A DNA stretch of 64,000 nt, taken from Luteolibacter pohnpeiensis (GTDB lineage Bacteria; Verrucomicrobiota; Verrucomicrobiia; Verrucomicrobiales; Akkermansiaceae). The notes under the pieces were generated by a model. The model was not told where the DNA came from. It saw only the letters and a program-made list of their open reading frames with translations, and ran no database searches. Below, piece after piece: positions 7,657-16,903 of the stretch (the stretch's first letter is position 1; the number at the start of each line of letters is the position of its first letter). The position numbers and the translations under genes were made by a program. Where the stretch lies: NCBI RefSeq assembly GCF_016595435.1, contig NZ_JAENIJ010000022.1, forward strand, positions 17,209 to 81,208, written 5' to 3'.

Positions 7657-9015
7657 ATGCTCCCCACCTTGCTCATCGTCGACGACGAACGCGCTACCCG
7701 AGACGGCCTCCGGGCCGCGCTTGAGGAAGAATTTGAGGTATACGTCGCATCCGGCACCCAGGAGGCGCTTACGATCCTCAAGTCCGAGTCCATCCAGCTA
7801 TTGCTGACAGACTTGAGACTTGGTGGAGAATCCGGGATGGATTTGCTGCAAGCCGCACTGCAGCTTCCCGATCCGCCGGTTGCGATTATGATGACGGCTT
7901 ACGGCTCGGTTGACACAGCAGTTGAGGCCATGCGGCGTGGCGCTTGGCATTTTGTGACGAAACCGCTGAATCTGGATGAAGTGGAAATGCTTCTCAAACG
8001 GGGCCTGCGTTCGAAAAACCTCGAAACCGAAAATCGCCAATTGGTGACTCAAGTTCGCCAAAGCCATAAAATCGACAAACTGATCGGCAAATCATCGGCC
8101 ATGAACCGTGTCTTTGACCTGATCCGTCAAGTCGCCCCCACCCGCGCGACGGTTTTGATCGAGGGCGAATCAGGAACCGGAAAAGAAGTGGTTGCGCACA
8201 CCCTGCATCATCTTTCGGGACGTCCCGCGGCCAAACTGGTCATCGTCAACTGCGCAGCCCTTTCTCCGCAGCTGCTGGAGTCCGAGCTTTTTGGCCATGA
8301 AAAAGGAGCTTTTACCGGAGCCTCGCAGCGACGGATTGGCCGCTTCGAACAAGCCGATGGCGGAACCTTATTTCTCGATGAAATCGGTGAAATTGACGGC
8401 TCAACCCAAGTTAAACTGCTACGATTGCTCAGCGAGCGGACATTGGAACGGGTCGGCTCGAATCAACCGATCAAAATCGATGTTCGCGTGATCGCGGCGA
8501 CCAACAAGAATCTCCGTGAAATGGTCGATGCAGGAACTTTCCGCGAAGACCTTTATTTCCGCCTGAATGTGGTAAAAATCGACATGCCACCGCTGCGAAC
8601 CCGCAAGGAGGACATCGTTCTGCTGGCAAATGCATTTTTGCAGGAATTCGCAAAAGACAACAATCGGCCACAAAAACCGCTCACGGATGGCGCCATGCAA
8701 CTCTTGCTCAATTATCCATGGCCCGGGAACGTGAGGGAATTGCGAACTGCGATCGAACACGGCGTCGTGATGAGTAACGATTCCGTCATCGACACCAAGC
8801 ACCTTCCGGCATTCCTTTTCACACCGGTTCACGAAACCCTGCCTCTGGTTAAAAACTCCCTTGATGCACCCGCCGAATTCAATTTGCATGCGCTTGAAGT
8901 CAACGCCATCCGCGGTGCTCTCGCTACCGCTGACGGCAACCGGACACGGGCGGCGGAACTTCTGGGCCTTAGCCGAAGAACGCTCCAGCGCAAGTTGAAG
9001 GAACTCAATCTCTAG
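7657..9015 (+). CDS. NtrC-family sigma-54-dependent response regulator
   Basis: A 452-residue activator with three domains. The receiver domain (1-120) has DDE near the start and phospho-acceptor Asp52 (LLTDLRLGG). The AAA+ sigma-54 activation domain has Walker A GESGTGKE, the sigma-54 contact loop GAFTGA and Walker [14 protein letters not shown] Fis-type helix-turn-helix closes the protein (NRTRAAELLGLSRRTLQRKL). The ATG at 7657 starts exactly before the receiver beta-1, although the frame is open upstream inside the kinase gene. It should be phosphorylated by the adjacent kinase and activate sigma-54 promoters. I found no clear -24/-12 element nearby that would identify a target. Confidence 0.95.
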   Translation: MLPTLLIVDDERATRDGLRAALEEEFEVYVASGTQEALTILKSESIQLLLTDLRLGGESGMDLLQAALQLPDPPVAIMMTAYGSVDTAVEAMRRGAWHFVTKPLNLDEVEMLLKRGLRSKNLETENRQLVTQVRQSHKIDKLIGKSSAMNRVFDLIRQVAPTRATVLIEGESGTGKEVVAHTLHHLSGRPAAKLVIVNCAALSPQLLESELFGHEKGAFTGASQRRIGRFEQADGGTLFLDEIGEIDGSTQVKLLRLLSERTLERVGSNQPIKIDVRVIAATNKNLREMVDAGTFREDLYFRLNVVKIDMPPLRTRKEDIVLLANAFLQEFAKDNNRPQKPLTDGAMQLLLNYPWPGNVRELRTAIEHGVVMSNDSVIDTKHLPAFLFTPVHETLPLVKNSLDAPAEFNLHALEVNAIRGALATADGNRTRAAELLGLSRRTLQRKLKELNL

Positions 9016-9051
9016 AATCGCCCCCTTGTTTTTCCCAAATCCTTTCAATTC

Positions 9052-10875
9052 ATGAGTAACAGCTCCTCCGTTGTTGATACCGGCACCTTGATCCGCCGGA
9101 TTTTGTTTTTCCTGGTGATGGTCCTGTTAGCTCTGGGTAACCTTTTCACACTTTTTGGCGGCCTGACTTCGCCGCAAGCGATGGATCAGGCGCAAATCGC
9201 CCGGGAAATTGCTCGTGGTAACGGCTTCACCACCAAATTCATCCGCCCGGTTGCCTACTATCAAGCATCCCAAGCCAAAGGCGGAGCGGTGCCGTTTGAC
9301 GGATTCAAAGACACCTATGAATCCCCGCTGAACCCTCTCATCAACGCTGCAGTCTTCAAATTGATTGGTGCCGACGATGCCGACGCCTGGAAAATGGGAC
9401 CAAAAGAAATGGTCTATCAACTGGACCGGGTGGTGGCGACCGTCTGCGTGTTCTTCTTTCTACTTTCGATCGGTGTGACTTACCTGTTGGTTTCACGGAT
9501 TTTCGACGCAAAAATCGCCGGAGTCACGGCCTTGCTGATGCTGTTCTGTGAGACGTTCTGGAATTATTCGCTAAGTGGATTGCCGCAAATGTTGATGCTG
9601 TTCCTCTTCTCCTGCGCGATCTACTTCGCCTATCGAGCCGTTGAAGCATCTTCTGAAGGACGCTCACCGTTTGTTCCTGCAATTGTCGCCGGGGTATTCT
9701 TTACGCTTTTGGCGCTCGCACACTGGATGACCGTCTGGATCGCGCTTGGTTACATCATTTACGCAGCAGTCGCCTTCCGACCACGCGGTGTGATCGGCAT
9801 CTCGGTCATCGTGTTGATCCTGCTAGCTTCGATTTACCCAATGATACGGGCCAGTGATGCCTCAGGAACTCCATTTGGCACCGCCTTTTTGACTGTCTAC
9901 AACGGTCTCGCCAGTGGATCGGAAGAAACCGTCATGCGCACGGACGACTTGGAAACAGCTCCTCTATCACTGGATGGACTCACCCTGAAAACCGTCCGCT
10001 CCACCCTGATTCAGTTCTCTCAAATTATCCCGTTCTTAGCGGGAATTTTGGTCGCCCCGGTGTTTTTCCTGTCGCTTCTCCACCCGTTCAAGCGCGCAGC
10101 AATTGCAAATTTCCGCTGGCTGATCCTCTTGATGTTCGTAGGAGCGGCAGTTGGATTGGCACTCTATGGCATCACTTCTGACCCATTGGACCCCAATCAG
10201 ATTCACCTCCTATTCGCTCCAGTGATGACCGCATACGGGTTGGCATTCATTTCCATCCTCTGGAGTCGCCTTGAAATTGTCGCCCAAAACAGCTTTTTGA
10301 AAAACGCTCACCTGTTTGTGATTGTTACGATTTGCGCTGCCCCACTTGCCATCGCGATGCCAACCAAAGCCATAGCTGGTATTCGTCAACAAGGTACTGG
10401 TGGTCTGAACAACTGGCCTCCATATCGCCCGGATGCGCTCAATATTCCACTGCGCCAGTGGATTCCGGAGAATGAATTGATCGTATCAGATCAACCATGG
10501 GCCGTAGCTTGGTATGCAGACCGCAAGAGCATTTGGATTCCGCCTACCGCAAAAGCCTTCAAAAAATACGAGGAAATCGGAGAGAATTTCCAAACACCCA
10601 TTGGCTGCATCCTGATTTCACCGACTTCGCATGAAGCAGGTGGAATGGCTGGAATTGCCTATAAATACCGGGATTTCACCTCGTTGGTCATCGACGGCAG
10701 AGTTGCAGCCTCCACACTCAACACGAAAGACACGGCGAGTGCTTTCCAACTGGATCAGAAACCCGATGTCCAGGAAATCGCCCGACGCTACCATTACCGT
10801 TTCGCGCTCGTTCCTCTCGATCTTGTGATCTATATGGACCGTCCACTCCGCCTTGCAGACGAAGCGTCCCAGTAA
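9052..10875 (+). CDS. Polytopic membrane protein, GT-C glycosyltransferase-like
   Basis: A 607-residue protein with many hydrophobic segments spread over residues 15-450, then a soluble, presumably periplasmic C-terminal part. The first loop after the first membrane helix has MDQAQIAREIARGNGFTT followed by a pair of aromatic residues. Its position and acidic character recall the catalytic first loop of GT-C transferases (ArnT/PMT type), but the usual DE or DD signature is weak. It starts 36 bp after the sigma-54 regulator and ends 2 bp before xseB. The GT-C call is inference. A transporter-like or other integral protein is possible. Confidence 0.6.
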   Translation: MSNSSSVVDTGTLIRRILFFLVMVLLALGNLFTLFGGLTSPQAMDQAQIAREIARGNGFTTKFIRPVAYYQASQAKGGAVPFDGFKDTYESPLNPLINAAVFKLIGADDADAWKMGPKEMVYQLDRVVATVCVFFFLLSIGVTYLLVSRIFDAKIAGVTALLMLFCETFWNYSLSGLPQMLMLFLFSCAIYFAYRAVEASSEGRSPFVPAIVAGVFFTLLALAHWMTVWIALGYIIYAAVAFRPRGVIGISVIVLILLASIYPMIRASDASGTPFGTAFLTVYNGLASGSEETVMRTDDLETAPLSLDGLTLKTVRSTLIQFSQIIPFLAGILVAPVFFLSLLHPFKRAAIANFRWLILLMFVGAAVGLALYGITSDPLDPNQIHLLFAPVMTAYGLAFISILWSRLEIVAQNSFLKNAHLFVIVTICAAPLAIAMPTKAIAGIRQQGTGGLNNWPPYRPDALNIPLRQWIPENELIVSDQPWAVAWYADRKSIWIPPTAKAFKKYEEIGENFQTPIGCILISPTSHEAGGMAGIAYKYRDFTSLVIDGRVAASTLNTKDTASAFQLDQKPDVQEIARRYHYRFALVPLDLVIYMDRPLRLADEASQ

Positions 10876-10877
10876 AA

Positions 10878-11210
10878 ATGGCAGCGAAAAAGTCAAAATC
10901 CGCCGAAGCTCCTGACGAGGCGACCTTCGAGGAAGCCATTTCCCGACTGGAATCCATCGTCGAATCGATGGAGCACAGCCAGCTAGCTCTGGAGGAATTA
11001 GTCGCTCATTATGAAGAGGGTTCCAAACTTCTAGGCCGCTGCGAAGCAGTGCTGAAGTCCGCTCGCAACCGGATCGAATTGATCACTCTGAAAAACAGAA
11101 GTGAAATCGGACTCGCATCGGATTCAAGAATCGACCACTCTTCCGGACTCCAAGATTCAGCCGCCCCTCCGGACGATAACGACGACGATGACGACATCCG
11201 CCTCTTTTGA
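10878..11210 (+). CDS. xseB: Exodeoxyribonuclease VII small subunit
   Basis: XseB binds the large subunit XseA to form exonuclease VII, which degrades single-stranded DNA from both ends. The diagnostic helical hairpin is EATFEEAISRLESIVESM, then LALEELVAHYEEGSKLL and CEAVLKSARNRIELI. At 110 residues it is longer than typical XseB (about 80) because of an acidic C-terminal tail ending in DDDDDIRLF. The last 23 bases overlap the start of dxs in another frame, so the two are translationally coupled. No xseA is present in the window. Confidence 0.92.
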   Translation: MAAKKSKSAEAPDEATFEEAISRLESIVESMEHSQLALEELVAHYEEGSKLLGRCEAVLKSARNRIELITLKNRSEIGLASDSRIDHSSGLQDSAAPPDDNDDDDDIRLF

Positions 11211-13092
11211 GCCATACGCCCTCGGGCCTATCCTTTCATTCATCAAATCCCCCGACGATGTCAAACACCTCGCCGATGATGAGCTTATCGATCTCGCAGC
11301 CGAGATTCGCGAAACATTGATCAAATGCCTGTCGAAGACAGGCGGTCACCTGGGACCCAATCTTGGCGTTGTTGAACTGACCATTGCGCTCCACCGGGTT
11401 TTCAACACCCCGCAGGATAAGTTTGTTTTCGATGTCGCTCATCAGGGGTATGTCCACAAAATGCTCACTGGAAGGGCTGATCGGATCGACACAATACGGA
11501 CCTACAAGGGCCTGAACGGGTTTTTACTCCGATCGGAATCGGAGCATGATTCTTATGGCGCCGGCCATGCCGGAACCGCGCTTTCGGCAGCCCTCGGGAT
11601 GGCCGCAGCACGGGACCTCGCTGGCGGTAATAACCACGTGGTGGCTGTTGCGGGAGACGCTGCTTTCACCTGCGGACCCACTCTTGAAGCTCTTAACAAC
11701 ATCGCGGAAACGACTCGCAAATTCATCGTCATTCTCAACGATAACGAATGGTCGATTGATAAAAACGTCGGAGCAGTCGCGCGATATTTCAATGCGCTCC
11801 AAACTCATTCCACGTATTCCGCAGTCCGAAGCAAGGCTGCGGAATTCGTCGAAAAGGTCGCTGGCAGAACCATGCGGTCTTTTGCCCATAAAGTGGAGGA
11901 GGGAGCCAAAAACCTGATTTTCCCGAACGTATTGTTCGAAAAATTCGGCCTTCGCTACTTCGGCCCCATCGACGGACACGATCTACCTTTGCTGGTCAAA
12001 ACCTTCGAGCATCTGAAGACTCTCAACGAACCAGTTGTCCTTCACATCATCACTGAAAAGGGCCGTGGCTATCAGCCTGCACTCGATAATCCGGGCAAAT
12101 TTCACGGCCTCGGGGCCTACAAAATTGAGGACGGCTCGACCGATGTCGCCACCACTCCGACCTGCTCGGAAATTTTCGGCCGAACCGTGACCGACATGGC
12201 CAAGAACGATCCGAAGATCGTCGCGATCACAGCGGCCATGCCCGGCGGAACCAAGCTGGATATTTTCAAAGAAGAGCTGCCAGATCGCTATTTTGACGTC
12301 GGGATTGCTGAAGAACACGCTGCCTTATTTGCATGCGGGATGGCAGCCGAGCACTTCCGGCCGTTTTTGGCAATCTACTCGACTTTCATGCAGCGCGCCT
12401 ACGACATGATCATTCATGACATGGCCTTGCAGGGCTTACCGGTGCGCCTCTGCATGGATCGCGGCGGCCTGTCTGGTGACGATGGCCCGACCCACCATGG
12501 CCTATTTGACATTGGCTACCTGCGGCACATTCCGGGGCTGATTCACATGCAGCCAAAAGACGAGAATGAGTTCGTCAACATGCTGCACACGATGGCCGCG
12601 TATGACGATGGCCCTTCTGCCATTCGTTATCCGCGGGGCACCATCAAAGGAACCAAGATTGATGAAACTCCAACCATCCTGGAAATCGGTAAAGCCGAGG
12701 TCGTCGCCGATGGTACCGATATCGCCCTGATCGGACTTGGGACCATGTTCGAGATGGCGGAAACCACGAAAAAAGCCCTGGAGGAAAAAGGCTACTCCGT
12801 CGCACTGATCAATCCGCGTTTCATCAAGCCCCTTGATGCCAGGGTGATTCAGGAATACGCGACCAAATGCAAAGTGATCTGCACCTTTGAAGATCACGTC
12901 CTCATGAATGGGTTTGGTGCTTCCGTGATTGATTTACTCCACACCCAAGGAATTTACACCCCAGTCGAGAGAATTGGCTGGCCCGATGAATTCGTGGAAC
13001 ATGGGAAACCTGAAGTGTTGCGCGAGCTTCATGGACTCACAGCCCAGAACGCTGTCACCAAAGTGCTGAAGCATTTTTCCAGCGCCCAGTGA
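11188..13092 (+). CDS. dxs: 1-deoxy-D-xylulose-5-phosphate synthase
   Basis: Thiamine-diphosphate enzyme condensing pyruvate and glyceraldehyde 3-phosphate, the first step of the MEP isoprenoid pathway; it also feeds thiamine and pyridoxal synthesis. Landmarks are the substrate/TPP region GGHLGPNLGVVELTIALH, GAGHAGTALSAALGMA, the TPP pyrophosphate motif GDAAFTCG leading to NDNEWSIDKNVG, and the pyrimidine-domain Glu in VGIAEEHAALFACGMA. At 634 residues it has normal length. The classic GDG is GDA, and NEM is NEW. The ATG at 11188 sits inside xseB and gives the family N-terminus (YALGPILSFI). A bidirectional terminator follows. Confidence 0.95.
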   Translation: MTTSASFEPYALGPILSFIKSPDDVKHLADDELIDLAAEIRETLIKCLSKTGGHLGPNLGVVELTIALHRVFNTPQDKFVFDVAHQGYVHKMLTGRADRIDTIRTYKGLNGFLLRSESEHDSYGAGHAGTALSAALGMAAARDLAGGNNHVVAVAGDAAFTCGPTLEALNNIAETTRKFIVILNDNEWSIDKNVGAVARYFNALQTHSTYSAVRSKAAEFVEKVAGRTMRSFAHKVEEGAKNLIFPNVLFEKFGLRYFGPIDGHDLPLLVKTFEHLKTLNEPVVLHIITEKGRGYQPALDNPGKFHGLGAYKIEDGSTDVATTPTCSEIFGRTVTDMAKNDPKIVAITAAMPGGTKLDIFKEELPDRYFDVGIAEEHAALFACGMAAEHFRPFLAIYSTFMQRAYDMIIHDMALQGLPVRLCMDRGGLSGDDGPTHHGLFDIGYLRHIPGLIHMQPKDENEFVNMLHTMAAYDDGPSAIRYPRGTIKGTKIDETPTILEIGKAEVVADGTDIALIGLGTMFEMAETTKKALEEKGYSVALINPRFIKPLDARVIQEYATKCKVICTFEDHVLMNGFGASVIDLLHTQGIYTPVERIGWPDEFVEHGKPEVLRELHGLTAQNAVTKVLKHFSSAQ

Positions 13093-13100
13093 CACAAAAA

Positions 13101-13127
13101 ATCCCCGGAGTTTGAACTCACGGGGAT
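13101..13127. terminator. Bidirectional rho-independent terminator after dxs
   Basis: ATCCCCG (13101-13107) pairs with CGGGGAT (13121-13127), and an inner stem GAGTT/AACTC closes a two-base loop, with one bulged A. On the plus strand it is followed by CTCTTTGTTTT, and on the minus strand by a run of six T. It therefore ends both dxs and the convergent small lipoprotein gene. Confidence 0.9.
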
Positions 13128-13171
13128 CTCTTTGTTTTCGTAGGTGTTATGGCTAAAAATAACAAAGAAAC

Positions 13172-13330
13172 TTATTCGGTGCCGCCAGTTTTCACGGCCT
13201 CGGTCTCTACTTTCTGACCAAGTTTTTGCATATCCTGCCCAAAACCCTTTGTGGTCGCGCAGGAACTGGTTGCAAAACTAAAAGCCGTAGCAGCGGAAAG
13301 TGCGAGAAGGCCGAGGGCACGACGACGCAT
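13172..13330 (-). CDS. Entericidin-like small lipoprotein
   Basis: A 52-residue protein starting at ATG 13330 with MRRRALGLLALSAATAF, a lipoprotein signal that ends in TSSC, then ATTKGFGQDMQKLGQKVE. The tail matches the entericidin EcnA/EcnB pattern (C-N/A-T-x-x-G-x-G-x-D-x-x-x-x-G). Entericidins are tiny outer-membrane lipoproteins linked to stress-induced lysis in enterobacteria. Elsewhere the family is common with unknown role. The frame is open to 13378, but the extra residues would bury the signal. It stands alone between the dxs terminator and the palindrome-containing region. Confidence 0.8.
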   Translation of the reverse strand: MRRRALGLLALSAATAFSFATSSCATTKGFGQDMQKLGQKVETEAVKTGGTE

Positions 13331-13693
13331 TTTTGATTTGTGACTGGAAAATTGGTGGGAGATGAAGATCGGATGCATGATCGAGTCATTGCAAGAAGTT
13401 TGCCATCATTCAAAAACTCACTCATTGCATTCATAATCAATCATTTACGATTTTCCTCAGTTCCAACCGCGTCCTTCTAAAAATGCAAATTGCACGAGGA
13501 GGTTGGATTTCGCAGCATCATGCATATTGCAATATGCATCACGGTCGAATTTCGATCTGCACGATTTGCCACCTTCCACAATTACCCCAATTCCATATTA
13601 CTCATTGTCTGTCATAGCCTTACAAGTAAACTCGATTAGGGCACGCTGAATGATAAAGAGAGAGATTCCCACCGCCTCTTCTCCCGAAACTCC
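13331..13693. other. Intergenic region between the entericidin-like gene and a response regulator
   Basis: A 363-bp A/T-rich region separating divergent genes. It holds the palindrome and its related half-site, listed next. No convincing -35/-10 or -24/-12 pair, terminator or RNA gene was seen. Confidence 0.5.
13484..13539. promoter_or_regulatory. Perfect 20-bp palindrome plus related TGCAWATTGCA site
   Basis: ATGCATATTG at 13520-13529 is followed directly by its exact reverse complement (13530-13539), making a perfect 20-bp palindrome. TGCATATTGCA lies within it (13521-13531), and the near-identical TGCAAATTGCA lies 37 bp upstream (13484-13494). Such symmetry without a T-run suggests a binding site for a dimeric regulator rather than a terminator. 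It could control the divergent entericidin-like gene, the response-regulator trio, or both. Confidence 0.55.
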
Positions 13694-15067
13694 ATGGACA
13701 TCCTTATTGTTGACGACGAAAAATCGATTCGCCTCACCACTTCACTCGCTCTTGAAAATGAAGGGCATTATGTTGAAACCGCAGAAGATGGACCAACCGC
13801 CCTTCGGCGTCTAAAAGAAGAGAATTTCGACCTCGTGTTTTTGGATCTCCGCCTGGGAGATGAAGATGGCTTGGAGGTATTGCAGCAAATTCTTTCCTCC
13901 AAACCACGCCAACTGATTACCATCTTCACCGCTCATGCTTCGGTGGCTACAGCGGTGAAAGCCACCCAGCTCGGTGCATTTGACTATTTGGAAAAGCCGT
14001 TCACGCCGGATCAACTGCGCGCCATCTTGATTAAGGCGAAAAAAGCCATCCAGACTCAAGGTGAAGTGACCCGACTTCAGGAAACCGTGCAGGAACTGAA
14101 GAGCGAGGCAAAACACTCATCCCCTCCCCTTCAGTTTGCATCCGAAGACAAACGAACTCGGGATGAATTCGATACCCTGTTCCGTGCTGCAGCCACCAAC
14201 GCATCTGTGCTCATCCTCGGAGAAAGTGGAACGGGCAAAAGCGTCATCGCACGTGAGGTCCATGAACGATCCCATCTGCGAGACAAGCCTTTCGTTACCG
14301 TCAGTTGTCCATCGCTCTCCAAAGAATTGTTAGAGAGTGTTTTGTTCGGCCACATCAAAGGATCATTCACCGGAGCAATCCGCGATACTTGGGGAAAAGT
14401 TCATGCTGCTGAGGGCGGCACCTTGTTCCTCGATGAGATCGGTGAACTTCCCATGGAGATTCAGCCAAAGCTGCTCCGTTTGTTGCAGGAACGCGAATAC
14501 GAGCGATTGGGCGAAAACAAAGTCCGCTCCAGCAACGTGCGCGTCATTGCCGCTACCAATCGGGATCTAACAGAAAGTATCGCTTCCGGCGATTTTCGTG
14601 AAGATCTCTACTATCGCTTGAACGTGATTTCGATCACGGTCCCTTCACTCCGCGATCGCCCGGCGGATCTATTCCAATTTGCAACTCAGTATCTGGAGTT
14701 CTTTTCCAGCCAAATGGGTCGAAAAATCGATGGCTTCAGCGAAAGCGGCAGATCCGCCCTGATGCGCCATTCATGGCCAGGTAACTTGCGGGAACTTCGC
14801 AATGCCATCGAGCGCGCGGCGATCCTTGCACGTGGCAACAAGATCGAAGCGGAGGACTTACCTCGTCCAGCTCCCCTTGCTGCAAACGATCTCAAAGAAA
14901 AAGTCGGTGGTCTCGGCATTGGTGGCGAACATTCGCTCGATGAGATCGAGCAGGCCCATTTAGGCAAGGTGTTGGAATGGGCACCATCCCTCCAAGATGC
15001 AGCGGCTATTCTCGGGATCGACAAAGCGACCCTCTACCGCAAAAGGAAACGCTTTGGAATGGAGTAA
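13694..15067 (+). CDS. NtrC/AlgB-like response regulator with GSFTGA variant
   Basis: A 457-residue three-domain regulator. The receiver domain has phospho-acceptor Asp51 (VFLDLRLGD). The AAA+ domain has Walker A GESGTGKS (177-184) and Walker [13 protein letters not shown]. The Fis-type DNA-binding end is [20 protein letters not shown]. The loop that contacts sigma-54 reads GSFTGA (223-228) instead of GAFTGA. The Phe and Thr are kept, so activity with sigma-54 is likely but not certain, and the variant is also found in some AlgB/Fis-type regulators. The HAMP-PAS kinase follows 18 bp downstream, the arrangement of AlgB/KinB. Confidence 0.93.
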   Translation: MDILIVDDEKSIRLTTSLALENEGHYVETAEDGPTALRRLKEENFDLVFLDLRLGDEDGLEVLQQILSSKPRQLITIFTAHASVATAVKATQLGAFDYLEKPFTPDQLRAILIKAKKAIQTQGEVTRLQETVQELKSEAKHSSPPLQFASEDKRTRDEFDTLFRAAATNASVLILGESGTGKSVIAREVHERSHLRDKPFVTVSCPSLSKELLESVLFGHIKGSFTGAIRDTWGKVHAAEGGTLFLDEIGELPMEIQPKLLRLLQEREYERLGENKVRSSNVRVIAATNRDLTESIASGDFREDLYYRLNVISITVPSLRDRPADLFQFATQYLEFFSSQMGRKIDGFSESGRSALMRHSWPGNLRELRNAIERAAILARGNKIEAEDLPRPAPLAANDLKEKVGGLGIGGEHSLDEIEQAHLGKVLEWAPSLQDAAAILGIDKATLYRKRKRFGME

Positions 15068-15085
15068 ACGCCATCGATCTTGATC

Positions 15086-16903
15086 ATGCTTCGCGTCCGA
15101 CTTTTCTACGGTTTATTGACACTTGTTGTCCTCCTCTGGGCAGTGGGAGCTACGGCTTTGCTCCTGATGCGGGACGCGAGTAAAAATTACGAACGTCGCC
15201 TGGAGAAAAACTACAATGCGATCAGTACTGCGCAGGGGATTCGAACCATCACCTCAACCATCAATTCGCGCTACCTTCCTGTTCTCGCTGGCCCGCCTCG
15301 AGCTGAAGGACCGGAGCGAACCAGTTATGACACGATCTACAGTGAACTGGATTCCCGCCTTGCGACTTTAAAAGAAGAAGCAAGCCATGAGTCGAACTGG
15401 GATGACGCGATCACAAGGCTCGAAAATTCGATTCAAGCTTACTCCGATGGCTATGAAAAATATTTCGGTGGCGGCGTCACGGAACGTGATGAAAGAGAGC
15501 TGCTCCTTGTATTCATCGCCAATCAAACTCAGCAACTGACAAGCAATGCTGACACGATCGTCAGCCTGGCAGAGGAAAAACTTTTCTCCGGGACACGCCA
15601 ACTGCGTGAAGAATCTCGAAAAGATGTCTACTTCGTTACCACCCTGGTTCTGTTAGGTACGACGATTGCCATACTCATCTATAGCCAACTGGTTCACCAC
15701 ATGGTTGATCCGATCGTTGGTCTGAAGCATTCGATTGAAGAAGTGAGGAATGGAAATTTCGAGCTATCCCTGCCTACTCCCACCCCCGGCAGTGAATTTG
15801 GCTCCGTCGTTTCCGCGTTCAATGACATGGCCCATGAGCTGCGAATTCATCGTGGTGAAACGGACGAGCACATCAAACGTGCGAGCCTGGTAAATCGCGC
15901 CATTCTGGAAGCAATCCCGTCGCCACTTTTCGTCTTGGGGGACGATGGCCGTATCCTGCAGATCAATCCGTCTGCAGAGAGATTAACCGAAAGCTTGGGA
16001 GTTTCCGGTCGGCTTCCGCTGAAAATTCAGAAGATCATGGATCGATGCAAGGAGGAAGGAAGCCACTTCCTGCCCGAAGATCCACGCGAAGCCCTTCTGT
16101 TCCGTATTAACGAAGAAGAATTCTTCTACCTGCCCAGAATCTTCCGTTTCATCTCAGAGGACCAAACCCGTTCAGGTTGGGCGGTGCTGCTCCATAACGT
16201 CAGCCGCATTCGCTGGCTGGACGATATGAAAACCAACCTGCTTTCTACGGTCAGCCATGAGATCAAAACACCTCTAACAGGAATTCGCATGGTTCTCCAC
16301 TTGTTGTTAGAGGAGAAATCCCTCAAGCTAGACCCGATGCAACACACCATGGTTACATCTGCCAATGAGGACTGCGAGCGTTTGTTAGTAACACTCAATA
16401 CGCTGTTAGACCTATCTCGCGCTGAAAGCGGAACGACCTATTTGGCAAGGGTTCCGGTGCAACTTGCTGAGAGCCTCAATCGGGCGGCGCGCCTCTACAA
16501 GAGCGCTGCTTCGGCAAAAGATATCGTGATCGATGTCGAACTGCCGGAACTGGAATTACCTGAAGCTTATGCAGATCCCTTGAGATTGGACGAGGTCCTC
16601 AATAATCTCATCTCCAACGCCATCAAACACAGCCCCAGCGGCAGCACCATTACATTGCGACTAAGCAAGCCTGAAGCCGAGTTCCTCCGCGTTTCCGTCA
16701 TCGACCAGGGCGATGGCGTTCCGGAAGAATTTCAAGGAAGAATCTTCGAGCGTTTCTTCCGTGCATCCGATGAAAGCATTGATGGTGTAGGTCTCGGCCT
16801 ATTCATTTCCCGGGAAATCATAAGAGCCCACGAAGGTCGCATTGGTCTGTTAGATCGGACCAACGACGAAACTGTTTTCTATATTGATGTTCCAATCGCC
16901 TGA
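15086..16903 (+). CDS. KinB-like membrane sensor histidine kinase (HAMP-PAS-HisKA)
   Basis: A 605-residue inner-membrane kinase. Transmembrane segment 1 is at about 7-28, a helical periplasmic domain runs to about 180, and segment 2 (FVTTLVLLGTTIAILIYSQL) leads into a HAMP domain (MVDPIVGLKHSIEEVRNGNF). A PAS domain (ILEAIPSPLFVLGDDGRIL) precedes HisKA with the phospho-acceptor in LLSTVSHEIKTPLTGIRM. The ATPase core has NLISNAIKHS, DQGDGVPEEF and GVGLGLFISREII. ATG 15086 was chosen over TTG 15080. The 3' end overlaps the following receiver gene. The signal sensed is unknown. Confidence 0.93.
   Translation: MLRVRLFYGLLTLVVLLWAVGATALLLMRDASKNYERRLEKNYNAISTAQGIRTITSTINSRYLPVLAGPPRAEGPERTSYDTIYSELDSRLATLKEEASHESNWDDAITRLENSIQAYSDGYEKYFGGGVTERDERELLLVFIANQTQQLTSNADTIVSLAEEKLFSGTRQLREESRKDVYFVTTLVLLGTTIAILIYSQLVHHMVDPIVGLKHSIEEVRNGNFELSLPTPTPGSEFGSVVSAFNDMAHELRIHRGETDEHIKRASLVNRAILEAIPSPLFVLGDDGRILQINPSAERLTESLGVSGRLPLKIQKIMDRCKEEGSHFLPEDPREALLFRINEEEFFYLPRIFRFISEDQTRSGWAVLLHNVSRIRWLDDMKTNLLSTVSHEIKTPLTGIRMVLHLLLEEKSLKLDPMQHTMVTSANEDCERLLVTLNTLLDLSRAESGTTYLARVPVQLAESLNRAARLYKSAASAKDIVIDVELPELELPEAYADPLRLDEVLNNLISNAIKHSPSGSTITLRLSKPEAEFLRVSVIDQGDGVPEEFQGRIFERFFRASDESIDGVGLGLFISREIIRAHEGRIGLLDRTNDETVFYIDVPIA

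Noticed and set aside
9016..9051. Sigma-54 (-24/-12) promoter for the membrane protein gene after the NtrC-like regulator
   Set aside because: No GG-N10-GC pair with the surrounding consensus was found in the 36-bp gap.
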